DNA of 64,000 nucleotides from DASXSB01 sp036506275 (GTDB taxonomy: Bacteria > Methylomirabilota > Methylomirabilia > Rokubacteriales > CSP1-6), in the NCBI GenBank assembly GCA_036506275.1, contig DASXSB010000111.1, positions 12,454 to 76,453 of the forward strand, in the 5' to 3' direction. A model generated the notes under the pieces. It was given only the letters and a program-made list of their open reading frames with translations, made no database searches and had not been told where the DNA came from. Position numbers and translations under genes: made by a program. This document shows, one piece after another, positions 7,607-15,310 of this stretch. Within the stretch, counting starts at the first letter, position 1. Each line of letters opens with the position of its first letter.

Positions 7607-8734
7607 ATGGGCGACGTGTTCGTGGCAGGCGCCGGGATGACCCGCATCGGTCGGCGCAGCGAATCGCTGCCCCGCCTGATGGCGGACGCCTCCCACGCCG
7701 CGCTCACCGCCGCCGGCATCGAAACTCCGGAGGCCATCGTCGTCGCCGCCATGAACCCCGAGGAGTTTCTCGGCGACGGCAACTTCGCCTCCAACGTCGC
7801 CACCCACATGGGCTTCGCGGACGTTCCCACCATCCGCATCGAGACGGCGACGTCGTCCGGCGCCGCCGCTCTCTACGCGGGGTTCGCGCAGGTGGCGGCC
7901 CGCCTGCGCCGGAACGTCCTCGTGGTCGGGGGCGAGAAGATGACGCACCTCTCCACCCCGCGCGTGTCCGAGCTGATCGGCCGCTCGATCGATCCGTTCG
8001 AGCGCTCGTACGGCGCCACCATGCCCGCCCTCGCCGGGCTGATCACGCGCGCGCTCCTCGCCCGCCACGCCGCCGGCCTTCGGGAGATCGCGCAGGTGGC
8101 GGTGAAGAATCACGCCAACGCCGTCCAGAACCCGTATGCGCACTTTCCGCACGCGGTCACGCTCGAGGAGGTGATGGGGAGCCGCATGGTCGCCGACCCG
8201 CTGCGGCTGCTCCACTGCTGCCCCATCTCGGACGGCGCGGCGGCGGTCGTGCTGACGTCGGAGACCACCCCCGTGCGCATCGCCGGGATCGGCCAGGGTA
8301 CGGACACCCTCGCCGTCCGCCACCGCCGCGACCTCACGAGCTTCCGCGCCACCCAGGCCGCTGCCCGCGCCGCGTTCGCGATGGCGGGCTTCGGTCCCGC
8401 GCGCGTGGACTTCGCCGAGCTCCACGATGCGTTCACGCCCTTCGAGCTGATCTCGCTGGAGGACACCGGTCTCGTCCCGCCCGGCAAGTCGGGCCGGGCC
8501 ACCCTCGACGGCGAGACCGCCATCGATGGTCGATTGCCGATCAATCCGTCCGGTGGCCTCAAGGCGCGCGGGCACCCGCTCGCCGCCACCGGCCTCGCCC
8601 AGGTCGTCGAGTGCGTGTGGCAGCTCAGCGGGCGTGCCGAGGGCCGTCAGCTCGACGGGCGCGTGGCGCTCGCGCACTCGATCGGCGGTCTCGCCACCAA
8701 CAACTGGATCACGCTCCTCGAAGCCCGCTCGTGA
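7607..8734 (+). CDS. Thiolase-like protein (SCP2-thiolase family), nucleophilic Cys replaced
   Basis: A 375-residue thiolase-superfamily protein of the SCP2/archaeal acetyl-CoA acetyltransferase branch. It has the N-terminal FVAGAGMTRIG motif, the MADPLRLLHCCPISDGAAAVVL segment of the family, and the C-terminal GLKARGHPLAATG motif with His323. At the position of the acyl-accepting cysteine the sequence reads ETATSSG, so the nucleophile is Thr82 (codon ACG) instead of Cys. That argues against ordinary thiolytic chemistry. It overlaps a Zn-ribbon/OB-fold partner by four bases and is followed by a CoA-transferase, so it probably works on an acyl-CoA in a small catabolic cluster. Confidence 0.88.
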   Translation: MGDVFVAGAGMTRIGRRSESLPRLMADASHAALTAAGIETPEAIVVAAMNPEEFLGDGNFASNVATHMGFADVPTIRIETATSSGAAALYAGFAQVAARLRRNVLVVGGEKMTHLSTPRVSELIGRSIDPFERSYGATMPALAGLITRALLARHAAGLREIAQVAVKNHANAVQNPYAHFPHAVTLEEVMGSRMVADPLRLLHCCPISDGAAAVVLTSETTPVRIAGIGQGTDTLAVRHRRDLTSFRATQAAARAAFAMAGFGPARVDFAELHDAFTPFELISLEDTGLVPPGKSGRATLDGETAIDGRLPINPSGGLKARGHPLAATGLAQVVECVWQLSGRAEGRQLDGRVALAHSIGGLATNNWITLLEARS

Positions 8735-9159
8735 TCGAGACCATCGAGGCTTCCCGGTGTCCGCGCTGCGCGATGATGGTGGCGCCGCCGGAGGCGTTCT
8801 GTCCCCGCCACCCGGTGGCGATGACGCCCGTCGCCCTTCCCGGCATCGGTGAGATCGTGTCGTTCACCACGCTCCACGCCGCCCCCGAAGGGTTTCGGTC
8901 GCCGCTGCACATCGCGCTCGTCGAGCTCCAGGGCGGCGCACGCTTCGTCTGCCACGGCAGCGCGACGCGCGGGGTGAAGATCGGCTCGCGCGTGGCCATC
9001 GAGGCCATCGACCACATCTATTACTTCTCGACGCTCGGAGCCCTCGACCGCGCGCGCCTGTTCTGGGGGCGCACCGGTCACGCCAGCGAGCGGATGAACG
9101 CCATCACGCGCAGCGTGGTGAAGCGCATGTGGAAGGGGAAGAGCCGTGCCGAGAGCTGA
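8731..9159 (+). CDS. Zn-ribbon OB-fold protein (DUF35 family), thiolase partner
   Basis: A 142-residue protein beginning GTG in a GTGA overlap with the thiolase-like gene. The N-terminus has a zinc-ribbon CPRC...CPRH (three Cys and one His) followed by an OB-fold that contains GEIVSFTTLHAAPEGF and FVCHGSATRGVKIGSRV. DUF35 proteins typically sit beside SCP2-type thiolases and bridge acyl-CoA active sites, for example in the archaeal acetyl-CoA/HMG-CoA synthase complex. The genetic coupling here fits that role. The C-terminal 45 residues are basic and less typical. Confidence 0.85.
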   Translation: MIETIEASRCPRCAMMVAPPEAFCPRHPVAMTPVALPGIGEIVSFTTLHAAPEGFRSPLHIALVELQGGARFVCHGSATRGVKIGSRVAIEAIDHIYYFSTLGALDRARLFWGRTGHASERMNAITRSVVKRMWKGKSRAES

Positions 9160-10372
9160 GACGACCGCGCGCGCGTTGCGCGCCGCCGCCAGGCCGCTGG
9201 CGGGCGTGCGCGTCCTCGACCTCACCCGTGTCCTCGCGGGGCCGTTCTCCACGCTCATCCTCGGCGACATGGGGGCGGAGGTGATCAAGATCGAGGAGCC
9301 CGGCAAGGGCGACGACACGCGGAGCTGGCCGCCGTTCAAGGGCGGCGAGGCCACGTACTTCATGTCCGTTAACCGCAACAAGAAGAGCCTCACGCTCAAT
9401 CTCAAGGCGCCTGCCGGACGAAAAATTCTCCGCGCGCTGGCGGCAAAGAGCGACGTCCTCGTCGAGAACTTCCGGCCCGGCACCATGGACAAGCTCGGCT
9501 TCGGGTACGCCGCCCTCGCCCGCCTCAACCCGCGGCTCGTGTACTGCTCGATTTCCGGCTTCGGCGAATCGGGCCCGGAGGCGGCGCGGGCCGGCTACGA
9601 TCTCGTGGTGCAGGCGGAGTCCGGGATCATGGACCTCACGGGCTTCGCGGATGGCCCGCCCGTGAAGGTCGGGAACTCCATCGCCGACCTCGTGGCCGGC
9701 ATGACGGCCGCCCACGGCATCACGCTCGCCCTCCTTGCCCGCGTGCGCACGCGGCGCGGCCAGAAGGTCGAGATCGCGATGCTGGACGTGATGGCGTCGC
9801 TCCTGACCTACCAGGCCGGGATGTATTTCAACACCGGGCAGCGCCCGCGCCGCCGCGGCAACCAGCATCCGTCCATCGTGCCCTACGAGGTCTTCCGCGC
9901 CGCCGACGCCTATCTCACGCTCGGCGTCGCCAACAACTCGCTGTGGGAGCGCTGCTGCGCCGCGCTCGAGCGTCCCGACCTCGCGCGCGATCCGCGGTTC
10001 GCCACCGAGGCCACGCGCGTGGAGCACCGCGACGTCCTCGTCCCGCTCTTGAACGAGATCCTCGGCGGACGTGACGCCGGCGAATGGCTGAAGCGATTCG
10101 AGGCGGCGGGGGTGCCGGCGGGACGGATCAAGACGGTGTCGGAGGTGTGCGAGAGCGAGCACCTGAAAGCGCGCGGGATGATCGTGACGCTGCCTCATCC
10201 CGCCGCCGGCGAGGTCACGGTGATGGGCGTGCCCGTGCGGCTGTCCGCCACGCCGGGGGCCGTCGCGTCGCCGCCGCCGCGTCTCGGTGAGCACACCGAC
10301 CAGATCTTGAAATCGCTGATGGGATTATCGGGCCCGCAGATTTCGCGTCTCCACACGACCGGCGCCGTCTAG
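9146..10372 (+). CDS. CaiB/BaiF-type CoA-transferase (family III)
   Basis: A 408-residue cytoplasmic enzyme that moves CoA between carboxylic acids. The family pattern is complete: RVLDLTRVLAGPFSTLILGDMGAEVIKIE at the N-terminus, SVNRNKKSLTLNLK, the catalytic-Asp region AGYDLVVQAESG (Asp about residue 152) and the GNQHPSIVPYEVF segment. It starts GTG within the end of the DUF35 gene, so it belongs to the same transcription unit and probably activates or recycles the acyl group handled by the thiolase-like protein. The specific acid is unknown. Confidence 0.92.
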   Translation: MPRAETTARALRAAARPLAGVRVLDLTRVLAGPFSTLILGDMGAEVIKIEEPGKGDDTRSWPPFKGGEATYFMSVNRNKKSLTLNLKAPAGRKILRALAAKSDVLVENFRPGTMDKLGFGYAALARLNPRLVYCSISGFGESGPEAARAGYDLVVQAESGIMDLTGFADGPPVKVGNSIADLVAGMTAAHGITLALLARVRTRRGQKVEIAMLDVMASLLTYQAGMYFNTGQRPRRRGNQHPSIVPYEVFRAADAYLTLGVANNSLWERCCAALERPDLARDPRFATEATRVEHRDVLVPLLNEILGGRDAGEWLKRFEAAGVPAGRIKTVSEVCESEHLKARGMIVTLPHPAAGEVTVMGVPVRLSATPGAVASPPPRLGEHTDQILKSLMGLSGPQISRLHTTGAV

Positions 10373-10384
10373 CCTCGCCCGGCC

Positions 10385-10969
10385 GTGGATCTCACGCCGC
10401 CCACGCTCGTCGGGTGGTACGTCACCCTGGAGCCACTCGCGCCACGTCACGCCGACGACATCTTCGCCGCCATGCAGGACGAGGAAGTGTGTCGTTACCT
10501 CACGTGGCCGCCGCCCGCCTCCATCGACGAGACCCGGCGGCTCATCGCCGACGCCGGCGCCCTCATGGAGCAGCGCCAATCCATCGTGTTCGCGCAGGTC
10601 TGGAACGAGACCGGACGCGCGATCGGCTCCACGCGGCTGCTCGACGTCCGCCCCGCCGACCGGCAGGTCGAGATCGGCGCCACCTTCGTCGCCCGCGCCT
10701 ACTGGCGCACGGCCGCCAACACGGAGGCGAAGTATCTCTTCCTAGCGCACTGCTTCGAGACGCTCGGATGCACCCGGGTCGCGCTCAAGACGGACGGCCG
10801 CAACGTCCGCTCCCAGGAGGCGATCGCCCGTCTGGGCGCGGTGCGGGAAGGGACGCTCCGCCGTCACATGAACGTGCGCGGCTACCAGCGCGACACCGTG
10901 TACTACTCGATCCTGGAGAACGAGTGGCCGGCCGTGAAGGCGCGCCTGGCCGCGCGTCTCTACGGTTGA
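10385..10969 (+). CDS. GNAT N-acetyltransferase, RimJ/RimL type
   Basis: A 194-residue GNAT protein. N-terminal LEPLAPRHADDIF is the first beta-helix unit; the central VEIGATFVARAYWRTAANTEAKYLF stretch replaces the usual RGKGIGT pantetheine loop with a W/RT-type loop typical of RimJ-like members; C-terminal RVALKTDGRNVRSQEAIARLGAVREGTLRRHM is the family's end motif. It probably acetylates an amino group of a small molecule or protein. It starts GTG 12 nt after the CoA-transferase and ends the plus-strand unit, meeting the next gene tail to tail at 3 nt. Confidence 0.88.
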   Translation: MDLTPPTLVGWYVTLEPLAPRHADDIFAAMQDEEVCRYLTWPPPASIDETRRLIADAGALMEQRQSIVFAQVWNETGRAIGSTRLLDVRPADRQVEIGATFVARAYWRTAANTEAKYLFLAHCFETLGCTRVALKTDGRNVRSQEAIARLGAVREGTLRRHMNVRGYQRDTVYYSILENEWPAVKARLAARLYG

Positions 10970-10972
10970 CGT

Positions 10973-11197
10973 TCAGGACCGCCCGCGCGAGCCCACGATG
11001 ACGAGCACGACCCCGGCCGCGAGGGCGAGGCCGCCCAGCACGGGCGGGAGCGGGATCGTCTTCTCCTTCTTCGCCTCCACCTTTAGGGGTCCGAGATCGA
11101 CGACTTTCTCCCGGGTGGTATAGGTGATCCCCTGATACGCGAGCGCGATGATGCCGAGGATGATCAAGAGGACTCCGAGCACCGCCACTGGCTTCAT
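10973..11197 (-). CDS. Small two-helix membrane protein (DUF3185-like)
   Basis: A 74-residue protein with two hydrophobic helices: residues 3-22 (VAVLGVLLIILGIIALAYQG) and 52-69 (GGLALAAGVVLVIVGS), joined by a charged segment with the conserved-looking KVVDLGPLKVEAKKEKTIPLPP. This matches small DUF3185-type inner-membrane proteins of unknown role. The start is the ATG with a GGGGAGA ribosome site 5 nt upstream; the longer reading frame lacks one. Divergent from citramalate synthase. Confidence 0.78.
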   Translation of the reverse strand: MKPVAVLGVLLIILGIIALAYQGITYTTREKVVDLGPLKVEAKKEKTIPLPPVLGGLALAAGVVLVIVGSRGRS

Positions 11198-11247
11198 TGC
11201 TGTCTCCCCCCGAGCGGCGTTCCCTGCGTCATGAGAGCAGCGCTGCC

Positions 11248-11277
11248 TTGACACGTCGCGGCGCGCTGGCTCATGAT
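11248..11277 (+). promoter_or_regulatory. Promoter for cimA, predicted leaderless
   Basis: TTGACA (11248-11253), 18 nt spacer, CATGAT (11272-11277). The start ATG of cimA follows only 6 nt after the -10 box, so transcription should begin at or next to the start codon. No ribosome site precedes that ATG. Confidence 0.45.
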
Positions 11278-11283
11278 CAGCAG

Positions 11284-12873
11284 ATGCGCCGTCTCATCAA
11301 GATTTACGATACGACCCTTCGCGACGGCACCCAGGGCGAGGGCGTGTCCTTCTCGATGGAGGACAAGGTCCGGCTCGCCAGCCGTCTCGACGCCCTCGGC
11401 ATCCATTACATCGAGGGTGGGTGGCCGGGCTCGAATCCCAAGGACCTGCGTTTCTTCCGTCGCATGCAAGACGTGAGCCTCAAGCACGCGCGGCTCGCCG
11501 CCTTCAGCATGACGCGCCGGCCCGGCGGCACCGCCGACGCCGACCCCAACATGCAGGCGCTCACGGAGGCAGGCGCGCCGGTGGCCACCATCGTGGGCAA
11601 GGCGTGGGACTTCCACGTGACCCACGCCCTGGAGACGACGCTGGCCGAGAACCTCGCCATGATCACCGATACCTTCGCGTACCTCCGACCCCGGCTGGAG
11701 GAGGTCATCTTCGACGCCGAGCACTTCTTCGACGGCTTCCGGCAGAACCGCGAGTACGCGCTGGCGACGCTGAAAGCGGCGGAGGCGGGCGGCGCCCACT
11801 GGCTCGTCCTCTGCGACACCAACGGCGGCACCCTTCCGCACGAGCTTGCGGAGGTGGTGCGCGCCGTCCGCGCGCAGGTGAAGACGCCGCTCGGGATCCA
11901 CGTTCACAACGACGCGGAGTGCGCGGTGGCGAACTCGCTGGCGGCGGTGCGCCAAGGCGTCGACCAGGTCCAGGGGACCATGAACGGCTTCGGCGAGCGC
12001 TGCGGCAACGCGAACCTCGTCTCCATCCTCCCCAGCCTCGTCTTGAAGATGGGCCTCGACTGCATACCGGAGAGCCATCTCCGCGAGCTGCGCGACGCCG
12101 CGCGCTTCGTGTCCGAGCTGGCCAACCGGAAGCCATGGTCGGCCCAGCCCTACGTGGGCGACTCCGCCTTCGCGCACAAGGGCGGCATGCACGTGTCGGC
12201 CGTGCAGAAGCATCCGGAGACGTACGAGCACGTGGACCCGGCCGCCGTCGGCAATCGCCGGCGCGTCCTCGTCTCCGAGCTGGCGGGGCGGTCGAACATC
12301 CTGTGGAAGGCGCGCGAGTACGGCATCGACCTCGACCGCGAGACGCCGGATTCACGGCGCATCCTCGACCGCCTGAAGGCGCTCGAGGACGAAGGGTTCC
12401 TGTTCGAGGGCGCGGAGGCGTCGTTCGAACTGCTCATGGAACGCGCTCTCGGTCGTCACACGCCGTACTTCGAGCTCGACGCGTACCGGGTGATCGTGGA
12501 GGAGCAGAGCGCCGGTCCGGCGCCGGTCGCGGAAGCGACGGTGCGGCTCCGCGTGAAGGGCATCTCCGAACACACGGCGGCCTCCGGCAACGGTCCCGTG
12601 GACGCCCTCGACCGCGCCCTCCGCAAGGCGCTCGAGGAGTTCTATCCGGGGCTCAAGACGATGCGTCTGCTCGACTACAAGGTGCGCATCCTCGACGAGT
12701 CGAAGGGCACCGCCGCCAAGACGCGCGTGCTCATCACCTCCGGCGACGGTGACGAGACGTGGGGCACGGTGGGCGTGGCCGACAACATCATCGAGGCCTC
12801 GTGGCAGGCGCTGGTGGACTCGCTCGAGTACAAGCTGCGCCGGGACGAGCGCCGCGCGGACGGTCCTCGATGA
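11284..12873 (+). CDS. cimA: (R)-citramalate synthase
   Basis: Makes (R)-citramalate from pyruvate and acetyl-CoA, the first step of the threonine-independent route to 2-oxobutyrate and isoleucine. The 529 residues hold a TIM-barrel HMGL domain starting YDTTLRDGTQGEG (residues 8-20), metal ligands HVHND (His206, His208), the GTMNGFGERCGNANL loop, a linker with GGMHVSA, and a C-terminal LeuA dimerisation/allosteric domain of about 130 residues (VRLRVKG...DKVRILDE-like). The LRDGTQGEG and FGERCGN motifs separate CimA from isopropylmalate synthase. It ends in an ATGA overlap with a response regulator. Confidence 0.93.
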   Translation: MRRLIKIYDTTLRDGTQGEGVSFSMEDKVRLASRLDALGIHYIEGGWPGSNPKDLRFFRRMQDVSLKHARLAAFSMTRRPGGTADADPNMQALTEAGAPVATIVGKAWDFHVTHALETTLAENLAMITDTFAYLRPRLEEVIFDAEHFFDGFRQNREYALATLKAAEAGGAHWLVLCDTNGGTLPHELAEVVRAVRAQVKTPLGIHVHNDAECAVANSLAAVRQGVDQVQGTMNGFGERCGNANLVSILPSLVLKMGLDCIPESHLRELRDAARFVSELANRKPWSAQPYVGDSAFAHKGGMHVSAVQKHPETYEHVDPAAVGNRRRVLVSELAGRSNILWKAREYGIDLDRETPDSRRILDRLKALEDEGFLFEGAEASFELLMERALGRHTPYFELDAYRVIVEEQSAGPAPVAEATVRLRVKGISEHTAASGNGPVDALDRALRKALEEFYPGLKTMRLLDYKVRILDESKGTAAKTRVLITSGDGDETWGTVGVADNIIEASWQALVDSLEYKLRRDERRADGPR

Positions 12874-13250
12874 GGATCGTCGTGGTGGACGACGAACAAC
12901 CCATCATGCAGTTCTGCGTGAACGTCCTCGAGCGGGGCGGCCATTCCGTGGAAGGGTTCACGCGGCCGGAGGACGCGCTCACGAAGCTGGCCGCCCAGCC
13001 CGCCGATCTCCTCCTCGTCGACTACAAGATGCCGGGTCTCACCGGCTTCGAGGTCATTCGCCGCGCCCGTCAGCTCCAGCCCGCGCTGGCGGCCATGATG
13101 ATCACCGGCCACGGCACCCGCGACGTCCTCGAGGAAGCCACGCGCACCCCGGTGAACGGCCTCCTCCTGAAGCCCTTCACGGTGGACGAGCTCAGCCGCG
13201 CCGTCGCCACTGTCCTCCAGGGCCGCCCGCTCTCACCGCCTCGCGTCTGA
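12870..13250 (+). CDS. Single-domain response regulator (CheY-like)
   Basis: A 126-residue receiver domain without output domain. Acidic pocket Asp7-Asp8-Glu9 (VVDDEQ), phospho-acceptor Asp51 (LLLVDYKMPG), the switch Thr in MMITGHG and the conserved Lys101 (LLLKPF) are all present. It should be phosphorylated by a histidine kinase encoded elsewhere and act by protein contacts. Its coupling to citramalate synthase by a four-base overlap is unexpected and may simply be transcriptional packing. Confidence 0.92.
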   Translation: MRIVVVDDEQPIMQFCVNVLERGGHSVEGFTRPEDALTKLAAQPADLLLVDYKMPGLTGFEVIRRARQLQPALAAMMITGHGTRDVLEEATRTPVNGLLLKPFTVDELSRAVATVLQGRPLSPPRV

Positions 13251-13262
13251 TTCGGCGCGCGC

Positions 13263-14567
13263 TCACGCCCCCGCCGTGCCGGCGCGGGCCGCCGCCCAAA
13301 CGTTCCGGCAGCGCGTCTCGGTGACGGCGAAGGCGGCGAGGACGGCGCCGGTGGCGAGGGCCGCGCACAGCACGAACACCGCGCGATAAGCGGCGAACGG
13401 ATAGACGCGGACGCCGCCGATCGTCTCCCCCGTGAAGCCGGCGTCGAGCATGGCGCCCGTTCCCCATTGCAAGAGCGCGATCGCGGTGAAGGACGGGATG
13501 TTGCAGAAGCCGATGGCGACCCCGGGCCGCCGGGGATCGTTGACCTCCGGCACCACCGCGAACACGACCGCCACCACCGATGACGTGAGCCCGAGCAAGA
13601 AGCAAAACGGCGCCAGCCACCCAAGCGACAGCCGCGGCCCGTCCGGGAGCGCGAGCGCGTACCAGAGCGCGGCGTAGACGATGGCGAAAACGATGAGCGG
13701 CAGGCGCCGGCGCGCGAGCACGCGATCGGACAGCCACCCGATCGAGATCGCGCCCACGAGGATTCCCACCGCTGCCCACGCCGTGTAGCCCGACGCCGCC
13801 ACCCGCGAGAGGCCGTACACCTGCACGAGGTAGGGGACGCCCCACAGCCCGACGAAGGTGAGGAGCGTGGAGTAGATCCCGGCGCTGGCGAGCACGGGCG
13901 GCCACGACGCGGGGTTCACGATCACGGCGCGCGCGGCGCGCACGAGGTCCGCCGCGCTCCCGCCGCCCGCCGGCGGCGCCGGCACCGATTGCTCGCGCGC
14001 GGCCGGACGATCGCGGACGATCAGGGCGCAGGCGGCGCCCACGCCGCCGGTGACGGCACCGATGGCGACGAAGCTCGCGCGCCAGCCGAGGCGCGCCACG
14101 AGGAGGGCGAGGGGCGCGGTGCCGACGAGGCCGCCGATCGCGCCCACCGTCTGCGTGAGCCCGGCCAGGCGCGCCGTCTCGTGGGGCCGGCACCACGCGG
14201 CGCCGAGGCGCAGCCACGCGATCAGGATCACGGAGGCCCCGAGCCCCACCAACACGCGCCCGGCGAGCGCCACCCCGAACGTGGGGGCGAGCCCGAACAC
14301 GATGGAGCCGAGGGCCATGAGAGCGGCGCCGGCGGTGAGCGTCCAGCGGGGGCCCGCGGTGTCGGCGAGCGTTCCCGCCGGCAGCGCCATCGCCGCGAAG
14401 ATCCACGGATAGACGGCGCTGAGCAGACCGAGCATGGCCCCCGTGGGGGAGAAGGTGGCCATGAGGTCGCCCGCCACCACGGCGGGCGCGATGCGGTGGA
14501 AGTAGGAAAAGAAGTAGATGCCGACGGGCGTCAGGAGAATGAGCTGGCGCGTGCGCTCCGAGGTCAG
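13263..14567 (-). CDS. MFS transporter, probable CTG start
   Basis: Major facilitator with about 12 membrane helices; the loop GTLADTAGPRWTL between helices 2 and 3 is the family A-motif (G-x-LaDr-GpR-type). It resembles nitrate/nitrite or oxalate/anion MFS branches only loosely, so the substrate is open. The first standard start, a GTG at 14480, would remove helix 1. In-frame upstream codons encode RQLILLTPVGIYFFSYFHR, a typical first helix, back to a CTG that overlaps the TGA of the preceding gene (CTGA). I therefore place the start there (434 residues). Convergent with the response regulator at 12 nt. Confidence 0.85.
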   Translation of the reverse strand: MTSERTRQLILLTPVGIYFFSYFHRIAPAVVAGDLMATFSPTGAMLGLLSAVYPWIFAAMALPAGTLADTAGPRWTLTAGAALMALGSIVFGLAPTFGVALAGRVLVGLGASVILIAWLRLGAAWCRPHETARLAGLTQTVGAIGGLVGTAPLALLVARLGWRASFVAIGAVTGGVGAACALIVRDRPAAREQSVPAPPAGGGSAADLVRAARAVIVNPASWPPVLASAGIYSTLLTFVGLWGVPYLVQVYGLSRVAASGYTAWAAVGILVGAISIGWLSDRVLARRRLPLIVFAIVYAALWYALALPDGPRLSLGWLAPFCFLLGLTSSVVAVVFAVVPEVNDPRRPGVAIGFCNIPSFTAIALLQWGTGAMLDAGFTGETIGGVRVYPFAAYRAVFVLCAALATGAVLAAFAVTETRCRNVWAAARAGTAGA

Positions 14568-15025
14568 AGTCCGCGCGCGTCGCGCCAGGCGCGGATCTGG
14601 TCGCCGTGCTCCTTGTAGTGGTGAGCGCTGTTCTGATCGACGATGCGATACGCCGTCTTGCCGGACTGGAACCGTTCCTCGGGAACGGCGGCCGCCGCAT
14701 GCAGGAAGTCCTCGTGCGACTTGTCGAGGTCGAGGAGGACGTCCGCCACCTCCACGTCCTTCTTCGCGGCCGCGAAGCGCGCGTTCCAGGCGTCGACGTC
14801 GTCGTAGCTCACGCCCGGCGGGAGCGGCCTCTCACCGCGCGCGATGCGCTCCAGCGCGGGCGCCATCTCGCGATGCCAGCCGACGATGTGGGCGATGATG
14901 TCGCGAATCGCCCACGTGCCCAGCCACACCTCCGTCATGTGCTCTTCGTTCAGTCCTCGCAGCGCCTCGTGAAACGCCTTGTACTCGCGCGCGGCCGCGT
15001 TCAGCAGCTCCTCCTTGGCGCTCAT
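14564..15025 (-). CDS. DinB/ClbS-like four-helix bundle protein
   Basis: A 153-residue helical protein of the DinB/DfsB superfamily: SAKEELLNAAAREYKAFHEAL helix, then WAIRDIIAHIVGWHREM with a candidate metal-binding His pair, and C-terminal NSAHHYKEHGDQIRAWR with further His residues, the three-His layout of the fold. Members include thiol-dependent transferases and ClbS-type protective hydrolases; the reaction here is unknown. The ATG used has GAGGAGG 6 nt upstream; an in-frame ATG ten codons earlier does not. It is co-transcribed with the MFS gene, suggesting a joint detoxification or export role. Confidence 0.78.
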   Translation of the reverse strand: MSAKEELLNAAAREYKAFHEALRGLNEEHMTEVWLGTWAIRDIIAHIVGWHREMAPALERIARGERPLPPGVSYDDVDAWNARFAAAKKDVEVADVLLDLDKSHEDFLHAAAAVPEERFQSGKTAYRIVDQNSAHHYKEHGDQIRAWRDARGL

Positions 15026-15310
15026 CCCATCCTCCTCACCCGTGCGTGCCGTCATGAAGCGCGAGGCTCGTCGAGCAACTCGAACAGCGTCTCATCGTAG
15101 GACGATTTTCTCACACGCGCACGCTGCTTCTTGGGCGGCGATCGCCGCCACGGCGCGGGTTTCTATGCGGGCCCGTTCCGATCACGGAAGAATCACGGCC
15201 AGCCGTCACACTGAGGCCGCGATCGAGACCGGCCGGCGGTCGGCAGCGCCGCCGCCGCCGGAACCGTCGACGACGGCGTGGGGATTGGTCACATCGACAG
15301 GGAGGGATCG

